Below are positions 1 to 5,983 of a DNA stretch of 6,025 nt, piece after piece. How positions within the stretch are numbered: the first letter of the stretch is position 1; each line of letters starts with the position of its first letter. A program made the translations under genes and the position numbers. The DNA lies in contig DGQJ01000200.1 in the NCBI GenBank assembly GCA_002389705.1, positions 3,636 to 9,660 on the forward strand, in the 5' to 3' direction. The notes under the pieces were generated by a model that did not search any database, had not been told where the DNA came from, and saw only the letters and a program-made list of their open reading frames with translations. Origin of the DNA: Bacteroidales bacterium UBA4417. GTDB taxonomy: Bacteria > Bacteroidota > Bacteroidia > Bacteroidales > UBA4417.

Positions 1-1461
1 TACGCTGGCCTGTGGACCGACTTCCCAACCCAGGTGGGTATTGTAGCTTACCCTCAGGTCGCCAACCAATTTAAAATTCTCCTTGTTTTCGATGCTGGTT
101 TTAATGCAGGCAATTTTGCCTTCGTTTAAATCCTTGCCGGGGGTAACTTCAATGGTTAGTTTTGGCAGATCGATGGCGGTTTTGGATGCCAGTATGTTGA
201 TGGATTCGGTTTTAATCACCTTGTTGTCCTTGTCGTAAAATTCAAAAGCCAGCTCCATATCCTGTATACCCACCGGGTTAATGGCGATCTGGTCGGCGAA
301 ATATCCTTCGGCGCTGATGGCTTTTGAATAAATGACTTTATCCAGGTATTTTACCACTACTTTTTTTACATCCTTATCGACATAAAGTTCAAGCGGTATG
401 GTGGTTCCGGTGTGAACCGAAACATTTTTCGGGCTGATGATCAGCGCCTTCATATAATCGCGCATGGCAAACCAAACCGGGCGTGGCGAACCGTATTTAT
501 CAGAGGCTTCGCTGTATCCCCAGAAACCAAACCATTCCTCGGGTTGATCGAGGGCATGGCCGTTTTTGTCGCCGCCTTTCCACCATCCGTCGGCATAATA
601 AAACGGGCACATGCCTACGGCGCCGGCATCAATCAGGTCGCGGTAATTTGCAATAAGCCCGTCGGCCTGCTGTTTCAAAGTATTTCCGCCATAGCGGCCA
701 TAGCCTTTATGCGAAACCGAATACCCGAACTCGGTAGTGATAAATGGTTTATTGAGGCCGTTCAGTGTATTCAGTCCTCCGATATAATCCTTAAAACCCA
801 TGGTTGCAGTCTGGGCTTCGGTATGGTCGTAACAATTGTAGGCATACACATCAAAATAGCTTTCATCCATATAATCGCTGATCATGGCATTGGCCGAGAG
901 GGTTACCGGTATGCCGGGATGTTCTTTATGCAGGTTATCGATCAGGGTTTTCATCAGGTCGACAAAGCCTTTGCCGGTTACCTGATAAATATGGTTGGTT
1001 TGCGGTTCGTTAATCACAAGGTATGTGATGATGCAGTCGTACTTTTTGGCGTAAGCCGTAACGGTTTTCACCTTATCAACACACTCCTTCACAAACGCGG
1101 GATCGGCATAATTGCCTTCAGGATTTACATCGATACCCATGATGAGTTTCAGCCCCGATTCCTGCACCAGCTTTAACTGTGCTTCTGAAAACTGGCTCCA
1201 GGTGCGGATGGTATTGTAGCCGCCTTCTTTAATAACCTTTAGATCGAATTTCAACAGGTCGAGATCCTCGGCCCGGTTGCCTTCGTATGGATGCTGCCCC
1301 GGGCGGGCACCTATTTCGTAGCCAATGGCTTTGATAAAGAACTTCTGCCCATTAATGTGGTACCAATTGTCTTTTAACTCGATTTTTGTTTTTGGCTGCG
1401 CATACGCTGTAAATACTGACGACAACAGCATGGTAATCAGCAGTAATAATTTGTTTTTCAT
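1..1461 (-). CDS. Secreted clan GH-A glycoside hydrolase (GH2-type TIM barrel), C-terminus outside window
   Basis: The frame is open for 487 codons from the ATG at 1461 to the window edge with no stop, so the C-terminus is missing. Residues 1-21 form a Sec signal peptide (basic start, Leu-rich core, cleavage after Ala-Tyr-Ala), so the product is exported and is not a lipoprotein. Residues about 30-345 read as a (beta/alpha)8 barrel. They contain the conserved Arg of strand 2 in NTIRTW (R86), the acid/base Glu in VINEP (E152), the nucleophile Glu in TTEFGY (E244) and an aromatic cluster near strand 8 (W293, W294). This Asn-Glu and Glu pair is typical of retaining clan GH-A enzymes (GH2, GH5 and relatives). 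Residues about 346-487 look like one or two beta-sandwich modules. The substrate cannot be read from the sequence; a beta-glucan or beta-mannan type glycan is only a guess. No SusC/SusD-like genes are visible, so there is no evidence for a polysaccharide utilisation locus. Plus-strand open frames across this region are shadows. Confidence 0.88.
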   Translation of the reverse strand, partial: MKNKLLLLITMLLSSVFTAYAQPKTKIELKDNWYHINGQKFFIKAIGYEIGARPGQHPYEGNRAEDLDLLKFDLKVIKEGGYNTIRTWSQFSEAQLKLVQESGLKLIMGIDVNPEGNYADPAFVKECVDKVKTVTAYAKKYDCIITYLVINEPQTNHIYQVTGKGFVDLMKTLIDNLHKEHPGIPVTLSANAMISDYMDESYFDVYAYNCYDHTEAQTATMGFKDYIGGLNTLNGLNKPFITTEFGYSVSHKGYGRYGGNTLKQQADGLIANYRDLIDAGAVGMCPFYYADGWWKGGDKNGHALDQPEEWFGFWGYSEASDKYGSPRPVWFAMRDYMKALIISPKNVSVHTGTTIPLELYVDKDVKKVVVKYLDKVIYSKAISAEGYFADQIAINPVGIQDMELAFEFYDKDNKVIKTESINILASKTAIDLPKLTIEVTPGKDLNEGKIACIKTSIENKENFKLVGDLRVSYNTHLGWEVGPQASV

Positions 1462-1578
1462 GGTTTGAGGGTATTGGTAGTTAATATTTTTTTGAAGAAG
1501 TTAAATCTTAACCCTTCATTGTGCTTGCTTCATCCGGATAAAAAAACAGGCAGGGAAATGAAAATTGAAGACCAGAAG

Positions 1579-1609
1579 CAAAAATAAGTAATTGTTGCAT
1601 ACCCTGCAA
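1579..1609 (-). promoter_or_regulatory. Candidate Bacteroidota promoter for the glycoside hydrolase gene
   Basis: On the minus strand TATTTTTG at 1586-1579 matches the Bacteroidota -7 element TAnnTTTG exactly. A TTG at 1609-1607 lies 20 bp upstream of it, in the range expected for the -33 element of the primary sigma factor in this phylum. It is correctly oriented and about 118 bp upstream of the ATG at 1461. The motif is short and the DNA is AT-rich, so chance occurrence is possible. Confidence 0.42.
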
Positions 1610-1736
1610 CAGGAGGACGGGTGCCGGATAAAACCGGTTTTGAATAAAGGCTATCGGATTTTCTAACTATAGCAGACATGGGTTGGAAGAATGCTTCGCA
1701 CGGTCAGCAAGAGAATATCTACCAGTTATCAATTAA

Positions 1737-1789
1737 GAAAAAATGGAAAGAATAATTAACCCGGCCAGCAACCTATATCCGGCCAGGTT
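1737..1789 (-). terminator. Predicted intrinsic terminator after the lipoprotein gene
   Basis: Read on the minus strand, AACCTGGCC (1789-1781) pairs with GGCCGGGTT (1766-1758). This gives nine base pairs including one G-U, around a 14-nt loop. The following minus-strand bases, 1757-1737, are A/T-rich and include a run of six T. On the plus strand the same arms carry a C-A mismatch, so the structure favours minus-strand RNA. It lies about 70 bp past the lipoprotein stop and upstream of the candidate promoter of the next gene. The large loop and the delayed T-run lower confidence. Confidence 0.45.
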
Positions 1790-1837
1790 TGAAGATTGGT
1801 GAAGTTTCTGAAATCAGGCAAGCAACTGTTAAGGGAA

Positions 1838-1856
1838 CGGCTTTGGACCAAAGTCG
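1838..1856 (-). other. Short hairpin next to the lipoprotein stop codon
   Basis: CTTTGG and CCAAAG face each other around a single base at 1841-1853, a near-perfect 13-bp dyad. Outer pairs extend it to 1838-1856 with one mismatch in the minus-strand RNA. It starts two bases after the stop codon in the direction of transcription. It lacks a strong T-tract, so it may be a 3'-end stabilising or attenuating hairpin, a protein-binding dyad, or chance. Confidence 0.25.
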
Positions 1857-1857
1857 C

Positions 1858-2541
1858 CTATTTTTTCCTGATCAGCACGCGGGCAGTGTAATCCTGAAGC
1901 TTCGGGTGGTTAGTGATTGATGGATAGGGCGACAATTTCAGAAATGAAAACAAATATTCCGGATCTTCTGTTTCAACAGCGCCCTCTTTCATCGTCAGAA
2001 AAACGGGCGTATTGTTTTTATCCTGTATTTTGAAACGGGCAATGGCTTCGCCGGCCCATATACACACGGCGCCTGACGGACAGCGCGAATCTTCCAGCAC
2101 GGTATCGAGGCAAACAGTATATTGCGTGGCGGCATCCAGCACACACTGCTTATACGAAACCTCAAGGGTATCATTCAGGGGTGTATTACCCGTTTTTTCG
2201 TAACTGAGCACATAAATATTGCGGTAATTATACGATGCATAAACAGAAATGCATGCAGGTAGTTCGGCATCAGTAGCATTACGTGCTTTAATCCGGATGG
2301 ACTGGCCGATTTTAAAATCATTGCGCCCCAGGTTTACTGCCAGGAAATAGGCGGGCGTTGCTCCTTCGTTAATGTCCAATGTTGTTGCAACTTCGTCAGG
2401 AAGCGACAAAATACAGGTGGAGCAATTGAGGTCGAAGCCTACCACAGTGGCATCGCACTGAAGATTGACAGTTTCATTGTTTTTCTCGCACCCCAAAAAA
2501 AGCAGGCCGGCTATAACCGCAAACAATAACAGTGATTTCAT
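1858..2541 (-). CDS. Cysteine-rich outer-envelope lipoprotein of unknown function
   Basis: The 227-residue product begins with a lipoprotein signal peptide: Lys at position 2, a hydrophobic core and the lipobox LFLGC with Cys18, so it should be lipid-anchored outside the inner membrane. Two parts can be told apart. Residues about 29-115 carry Cys29, a CSTC pair (Cys40, Cys43), Cys97 and an ILSLPDE segment. Residues about 125-227 carry Cys133, Cys144 and the motif DSRCPSGAVCIWAGEA (Cys154, Cys160), then a KLSPYP segment and a beta-strand end YTARVLI. The SRCP-x4-C-x-WAG pattern recurs, from memory, in many uncharacterised Bacteroidota lipoproteins; I know no established function for it. The Cys spacing suggests disulfides in an oxidising compartment or metal binding. 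It follows the SAM hydrolase homologue by 77 bp on the same strand and may share its transcript. No SusC/D or transporter partner is adjacent. Confidence 0.85.
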   Translation of the reverse strand: MKSLLLFAVIAGLLFLGCEKNNETVNLQCDATVVGFDLNCSTCILSLPDEVATTLDINEGATPAYFLAVNLGRNDFKIGQSIRIKARNATDAELPACISVYASYNYRNIYVLSYEKTGNTPLNDTLEVSYKQCVLDAATQYTVCLDTVLEDSRCPSGAVCIWAGEAIARFKIQDKNNTPVFLTMKEGAVETEDPEYLFSFLKLSPYPSITNHPKLQDYTARVLIRKK

Positions 2542-2556
2542 GGTGATCAGAAAACA

Positions 2557-2564
2557 TAAAGGTA
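2557..2564 (-). promoter_or_regulatory. Weak -7-like element before the lipoprotein gene
   Basis: TACCTTTA on the minus strand differs from TAnnTTTG only in the last base and lies 15 bp before the ATG at 2541. No good -33 element sits at the usual distance, and the leader would be only about 8 nt. The gene could equally be read through from the upstream gene. Confidence 0.2.
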
Positions 2565-2618
2565 CGAAATTCCGGGCAAAGGTTGCAGGGTGGTTAAAAT
2601 AATCCTGACATTAAAAGC

Positions 2619-3395
2619 TTAATCCTGTTCGGGTTCAATCCATACTTCCTGATCGATGTAAATTCCCTGCAGTGAAGCTGCTTTTCCACGGTTAACAGCC
2701 AATTGCAGCATGCCATTGGATGCAAACAAGGCGCAGAGATTTCCTTCGCGCACATCGCCATAGGCTTTTACCAACGGGAAATAATCCTTTTTGCAGATCA
2801 CCCTGAAAGGTTTTTTACCCAGGCATTCGCGTACATAGCGGTCGGAAATGTTTACATATACATTCTCGTAATTATCGATGTGCATCACGTTGCCCACAAT
2901 ATTTTTGCCATCGAAATGCGGTTGCAGCAAGGTTTTGGGGTTCAGCGTTTCAAGTGGCTCTCCCAGTTCATCCATGGGAGTTCCGTTGGCAAGCATGGCA
3001 GCTACCTTCACAAAACGATCGCGCGAAGGGAAAGTAAAATACCCCGAATCCTGGGTAACGGAAATGGAAATGATTTTTTCGGGTTTATGATCCAGGATAA
3101 TGGAGATAAGTCCGGTATCGGCACCGATAAAATAATGCTCTTCCGATTTTACCACCACATGCGGGTGCCGGTCCGATTCAATGGAGTCGACACCAATAAT
3201 ATGAATGGTGCCTGGCGGGAAACTGCGCCACGAGTTGCGCATCACGAACGAGGCATGTTTTATATCGAAAAGCCTGATATTATGTGAAATATCGACAATA
3301 ACAGCTGCCGGAACCCGACTGAGAATGGCTCCTTTAACCGATGCAACGTAATGATCGGTAAGTCCCCAGTCGCTAAGCAGTGTAATAATCGGCAT
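2619..3395 (-). CDS. SAM hydroxide adenosyltransferase (SAM hydrolase) family protein
   Basis: The 258-residue protein has the usual length and two-domain plan of the SAM hydrolase/fluorinase family (formerly DUF62). Characterised hydrolases in it split S-adenosylmethionine into adenosine and methionine using water; fluorinases and chlorinases use halide. Visible family motifs are LLSDWGLTDHYV (Asp9, Asp14) followed by KGAI at the N-terminus, VDISH (about 34-38), FPPGTIHIIGVD (59-70, Asp70), the following Arg76, FIGADTGL (89-96), TFPSRDRF (121-128) and, in the C-terminal domain, DNYENVYVNIS (174-184). The Asp and Arg of the reported Asp-Arg-His triad appear present. The His of the usual FHGRD motif is replaced: here it reads FPSRD. 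The Asn of the common PDNG motif is Thr. So either the chemistry differs or this lineage uses other residues. There is no signal peptide, so it is cytoplasmic. It faces phoH divergently across a repeat-bearing spacer. The ATG at 3395 begins directly at the conserved N-terminus. Confidence 0.9.
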   Translation of the reverse strand: MPIITLLSDWGLTDHYVASVKGAILSRVPAAVIVDISHNIRLFDIKHASFVMRNSWRSFPPGTIHIIGVDSIESDRHPHVVVKSEEHYFIGADTGLISIILDHKPEKIISISVTQDSGYFTFPSRDRFVKVAAMLANGTPMDELGEPLETLNPKTLLQPHFDGKNIVGNVMHIDNYENVYVNISDRYVRECLGKKPFRVICKKDYFPLVKAYGDVREGNLCALFASNGMLQLAVNRGKAASLQGIYIDQEVWIEPEQD

Positions 3396-3428
3396 ATATT
3401 AATTAAATATTTTGAGTGAAGGATGTTA

Positions 3429-3554
3429 GTGCTATGTGCTAAGTGCTGTGTGCTATGTGCTGAGTGCTTGGTGCTATGTGTTTTGTGTTTAGTGTTCAGT
3501 ATTTTATGTTCTGAGTTTTGTATTCAGTGTTTTGAGTTTTGTGTTCGGTGTTCT
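3429..3554. repeat. Degenerate 7-bp tandem array, 18 units
   Basis: Eighteen consecutive heptamers can be laid out with no insertion or deletion. Units 1-7 (3429-3477) all begin GTGCT and vary in the last two bases (AT, AA, GT, AT, GA, TG, AT). Units 8-18 (3478-3554) shift to GTGTT and looser forms such as GTATT, ATGTT and GAGTT. The plus strand is almost purely G and T with some A and few C. The array lies in the divergent spacer between the SAM hydrolase homologue and phoH, starting 34 bp upstream of the former's ATG. Units abut without spacers, so this is not CRISPR. The conserved-to-degenerate gradient suggests older units decaying at one end. Confidence 0.93.
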
Positions 3555-3738
3555 GCAGGATACAGCTAATGATGATATAAGTTTAAGAACTTTATCAGTT
3601 GCAGAGAATAGGATTTGTTCTTTATTGTTTTTTCCTTTTCCTCCCAATTGTCGCTCTTGCGTCCACCAGGCAAAAAGCTACTGATCGATTTACCGCTATA
3701 TGTAACCCCTACTCTTCTGATGGGTCAAAATTAAAAAA
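3555..3738. other. Rest of the divergent spacer, no gene seen
   Basis: Between the heptad array and the phoH promoter there is a T-rich stretch (about 3618-3640) and otherwise unremarkable DNA. No sizeable open frame, tRNA or convincing hairpin is visible. A possible 6-bp stem, AAGAAC with GTTCTT, has a loop too long to credit. I found no clear promoter for the minus-strand SAM hydrolase homologue here or within the array. Confidence 0.5.
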
Positions 3739-3750
3739 TATCCGCGGATA
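3739..3750. promoter_or_regulatory. Perfect 12-bp palindrome at the phoH promoter, possible operator
   Basis: TATCCGCGGATA is an exact inverted repeat without spacer. It is centred about 25 bp upstream of the centre of the phoH -7 element, thus over the expected -33 position, where no TTG element is found. A site here could bind a dimeric regulator that represses or substitutes for -33 contacts. The regulator is unknown, and a chance palindrome is possible. Confidence 0.35.
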
Positions 3751-3765
3751 ATCTGGAATTAACAT

Positions 3766-3773
3766 TAATTTTG
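3766..3773 (+). promoter_or_regulatory. Candidate -7 promoter element of phoH
   Basis: TAATTTTG matches the Bacteroidota -7 consensus TAnnTTTG exactly. Transcription would begin near 3779-3781, leaving a leader of about 33 nt before the ATG at 3813. No TTG-type -33 element is seen at the usual spacing; a 12-bp palindrome lies there instead. Confidence 0.45.
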
Positions 3774-3812
3774 TGTGGTTGCAAATACTTTCAAAACAAC
3801 CGATTTTATTAC

Positions 3813-4763
3813 ATGACCGAAAGCACATTTTCACTCGAATCATATAGCCCGCTCGAAATTTTTGGCATCAACGACCGAAACATCAACCTGTTGCGCGAAC
3901 TGTTTCCCAAACTGAAAATTATTGCCCGCGATGCGGTGTTGCGTATCAATGGCGACGAACAGGAGATAGAAACATTTTCGCAGCTGTTCACCTCCATGCT
4001 GATGTTTTTCGATAATTACGGCCGCCTCGATGAAGACGATATCCGTAAACTTGCCGGCAACGGAAATGCAGGCGAGGTAATTTCAACTTTCCGCGAAGCC
4101 AACGCCGATGTGCTGGTGCATGGTAAAAACGGCATGATGATCAGGGCGCGGACCGTGAACCAGGAAAAAATGGTAAACAGCATTGCCGATAACGACATGA
4201 TTTTTGCCATTGGTCCGGCCGGTACGGGCAAAACTTATACTGCCGTTGCCCTTGCCGTACGTGCTTTGAAAAATAAGGAAGTGCGCCGTATTGTGCTCAC
4301 CAGGCCAGCCGTCGAAGCCGGCGAAAACCTGGGTTTCCTGCCCGGCGATCTGAAAGACAAACTCGACCCCTATCTTCAGCCCCTGTACGATGCGCTGCGC
4401 GATATGATCCCCACGCAGAAACTGGTGTCGTACCTCGAAGACGGAACCATAGAAATTGCGCCGCTCGCCTTTATGCGCGGCCGCACCCTCGAAAATGCCT
4501 TTGCCATACTCGACGAAGCGCAAAACTGCACCGAAGGACAACTAAAAATGTTTGTTACCCGCATGGGGCGATCATCTAAGTTTGTTATTACCGGCGATAT
4601 TACGCAGATTGATCTGCCACGCAACCAGAACTCGGGGCTGGTACAAGCCATGAAAATCCTGAAAAACATTAAAGGAATCGATTTTATCACGCTCGATATT
4701 CGCGATGTGGTGCGCCATAAACTGGTTACACGCATTATTAATGCCTACGAGAAAAAAGAGTAG
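3813..4763 (+). CDS. phoH: PhoH-family P-loop ATPase
   Basis: From the ATG at 3813 the product is 316 residues, close to the usual size of Bacteroidota PhoH proteins. An in-frame TTG at 3771 would add 14 residues without family resemblance and would lie inside the predicted -7 element, so it is rejected. Residues about 1-105 are the N-terminal region typical of PhoH/PhoL, a KH-like RNA-binding fold by family knowledge. Residues about 110-316 are the ATPase: Walker A GPAGTGKT (134-141), LTRPAVEAGENLGFLPGD (162-179), MRGRT (221-225), Walker B AILDEAQN (231-238) and VITGD (258-262). The family resembles helicase-type RecA folds. In other bacteria it is linked to phosphate starvation and, through neighbouring ybeY, to RNA processing, but its exact role is unsettled. 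No signal peptide is present, so it is cytoplasmic. No Shine-Dalgarno sequence precedes the ATG. purC follows 264 bp later on the same strand, a gene order I recall from other Bacteroidota. Confidence 0.95.
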   Translation: MTESTFSLESYSPLEIFGINDRNINLLRELFPKLKIIARDAVLRINGDEQEIETFSQLFTSMLMFFDNYGRLDEDDIRKLAGNGNAGEVISTFREANADVLVHGKNGMMIRARTVNQEKMVNSIADNDMIFAIGPAGTGKTYTAVALAVRALKNKEVRRIVLTRPAVEAGENLGFLPGDLKDKLDPYLQPLYDALRDMIPTQKLVSYLEDGTIEIAPLAFMRGRTLENAFAILDEAQNCTEGQLKMFVTRMGRSSKFVITGDITQIDLPRNQNSGLVQAMKILKNIKGIDFITLDIRDVVRHKLVTRIINAYEKKE

Positions 4764-4785
4764 CCGCTTCCGGAAATAATAAAAA

Positions 4786-4812
4786 ACCACGGAGGAACGA
4801 GGGGCACAAAGT
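4786..4812. repeat. Possible degenerate purine-rich repeat remnant after phoH
   Basis: The stretch can be split into about three 9-bp units, ACCACGGAG, GAACGAGGG and GCACAAAGT, sharing a C/A/G-rich pattern. It resembles, from memory, the CACGGAGG-type dispersed repeats common between genes in Bacteroidota. With only three loosely matching units the call is tentative. The rest of the 4764-5027 spacer shows no gene, only a weak 5-bp stem (4814-4838, ACAGG with CCTGT) and no convincing terminator for phoH. Confidence 0.25.
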
Positions 4813-4954
4813 AACAGGCTCAACACGAAAATACCTGTGTGAATAATGCACATCCGTGATGAAATCTTCATTCCTAACGGCAAAACGGCTATCATAAAAA
4901 CCAGTTATTAACATCCATGTTGAAAACAATCGGGATGCAGGAAGCGTTTCTTAA

Positions 4955-4984
4955 TTTCAATACAGCAAAACCTTCGTAATTTTA
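4955..4984 (+). promoter_or_regulatory. Weak promoter-like sequence before purC
   Basis: TAATTTTA at 4977-4984 matches TAnnTTTG except for the last base, and a TTTC lies 18 bp upstream at 4955-4958. It is about 44 bp before the purC ATG. A 264-bp gap after phoH makes a separate promoter plausible, but this match is poor. I see no purine riboswitch-like element. Confidence 0.2.
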
Positions 4985-5027
4985 CCACCCGAAAACACCA
5001 TCACACCATTTAAAAAACCCAGCACCT

Positions 5028-5981
5028 ATGCAAAACGCCATCACAAAGACCAACTTTTCTTTTCCAGGGCAAAAAGACTTATACATCGGCAAAGTACGCG
5101 ATGTATATAATATCGACGACGAATTGCTTATTATGGTTACCAGCGACCGGATTTCGGCATTTGATGTGGTGCTGCCAAAAGCCATTCCCTACAAGGGACA
5201 GGTGTTGAACCAGATAGCGGCAAAATTCCTCGACGACACTTCGGATATTGTTCCCAACTGGAAAATAGCAACCCCTGATCCCATGGTTACCGTGGGTCGT
5301 CTGTGCGAACCTTTTAAAGTTGAAATGGTGATACGTGGTTACCTCAGCGGCCATGCCTGGCGCGAATACAAAGCCGGCAAACGCATGCTGTGCGGTGTTC
5401 CTATGCCCGACGGGATGAAGGAAAATGACATGTTCCCCAACCCGATCATAACCCCTACCACCAAAGCTGCTGTTGGGCACGACGAGGACATCTCAAAAGA
5501 AGAAATCCTGAAACTGGGCCTGGTGAGCCGGGAAGATTACGAAGTGCTTGAAAAATATACTATGGCCATCTTTGAGCGCGGCACCAAAATAGCTGCCAGC
5601 ATGGGACTCATTCTTGTAGATACCAAGTATGAATTTGGAAAATCGAATGGCGAAATTTTCCTGATCGATGAAATACACACCCCCGATTCGTCGCGTTATT
5701 TTTATAAGGAAGGCTACCAGAAACGCCAGGAAAAAGGAGAACCGCAGAAACAGCTTTCCAAAGAGTTTGTGCGTGAGTGGCTGATGGAAAACGGTTTCCA
5801 GGGCAAGGAAGGCCAGCAGGTTCCGGAAATGACCGACGAATTTATTAACCTGGTTTCGGAACGATATATTGAACTATACGAAAACATCACCGGTCAGCAG
5901 TTCGAGCGCGCCGATGTAAGCAATGTGCCGGCACGGGTTGAAAACAACATTAAAAAATTCCTTGAAGCCTATTATAGGTAG
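5028..5981 (+). CDS. purC: Phosphoribosylaminoimidazole-succinocarboxamide synthase (SAICAR synthase)
   Basis: PurC catalyses the ATP-dependent joining of aspartate to CAIR to give SAICAR, in cytoplasmic de novo purine synthesis. The 317-residue product is the longer form of the enzyme (about 300 residues or more, like yeast Ade1) rather than the roughly 240-residue form of many bacteria. Motifs in order: GKVRDVY (21-27, nucleotide-binding loop), TSDRISAFD (38-46), [17 protein letters not shown] (98-114), TPTTK and GHDE (142-153), [14 protein letters not shown] (196-209) and [12 protein letters not shown] (212-223), the last two being signature regions of the family. All key positions that I can recognise are intact and the frame is complete. 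The ATG at 5028 starts about 20 residues before the first conserved motif, as expected. No clear Shine-Dalgarno sequence is present. It follows phoH on the same strand. A tandem repeat starts two bases after its TAG, and no terminator is visible inside the window. Confidence 0.97.
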   Translation: MQNAITKTNFSFPGQKDLYIGKVRDVYNIDDELLIMVTSDRISAFDVVLPKAIPYKGQVLNQIAAKFLDDTSDIVPNWKIATPDPMVTVGRLCEPFKVEMVIRGYLSGHAWREYKAGKRMLCGVPMPDGMKENDMFPNPIITPTTKAAVGHDEDISKEEILKLGLVSREDYEVLEKYTMAIFERGTKIAASMGLILVDTKYEFGKSNGEIFLIDEIHTPDSSRYFYKEGYQKRQEKGEPQKQLSKEFVREWLMENGFQGKEGQQVPEMTDEFINLVSERYIELYENITGQQFERADVSNVPARVENNIKKFLEAYYR

Positions 5982-5983
5982 TT

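Larger units (their letters stand above)
1462..1857. other. 396-bp spacer between the lipoprotein and glycoside hydrolase genes
   Basis: No convincing gene lies here. In the minus direction the spacer holds a weak hairpin just after the lipoprotein stop, a stronger hairpin with a T-rich tail (predicted terminator), and a candidate Bacteroidota promoter about 118 bp before the glycoside hydrolase ATG. This order, terminator then promoter, suggests that the glycoside hydrolase is transcribed separately. The leader from the promoter to the ATG would be about 110 nt. I saw no riboswitch-like fold and no Shine-Dalgarno sequence before the ATG. Confidence 0.6.

Noticed and set aside
412..1176. 254-codon plus-strand open frame
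   Set aside because: It lies wholly inside the minus-strand glycoside hydrolase, which has a signal peptide and catalytic motifs. The plus-strand translation shows no domain and is a shadow.
1..1461. Polysaccharide utilisation locus
   Set aside because: Only one glycoside hydrolase is seen. No SusC/SusD-like, regulator or transporter genes are within the window, and the neighbouring genes are housekeeping or unknown.
1678..1755. 25-codon plus-strand frame starting ATGGGTTGG
   Set aside because: It is very short, has no ribosome binding site or promoter match, and overlaps the tail of the predicted minus-strand terminator.
2703..3287. 194-codon plus-strand open frame
   Set aside because: It is antisense to the SAM hydrolase family gene, whose motifs are clear; the antisense translation has no recognisable features.
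3429..3554. CRISPR array
   Set aside because: The 7-bp units abut directly, with no 25-45-bp repeats, no unique spacers and no cas genes nearby.
3618..3640. T-rich stretch as a terminator or origin element
   Set aside because: No stable GC stem precedes it, no plus-strand gene ends nearby, and no DnaA-box cluster is seen.
4083..4541. 152-codon minus-strand open frame inside phoH, and similar frames at 4376-4735 and 5079-5480
   Set aside because: They are antisense to well-conserved phoH and purC motifs and are explained by the codon use of those genes.
4814..4838. phoH terminator hairpin (ACAGG with CCTGT)
   Set aside because: There are only five pairs around a 15-nt loop and no T-tract follows.
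4917..4979. 20-codon plus-strand frame upstream of purC, possible leader peptide
   Set aside because: It has no ribosome binding site, no run of regulatory codons and no attenuator hairpin after it.
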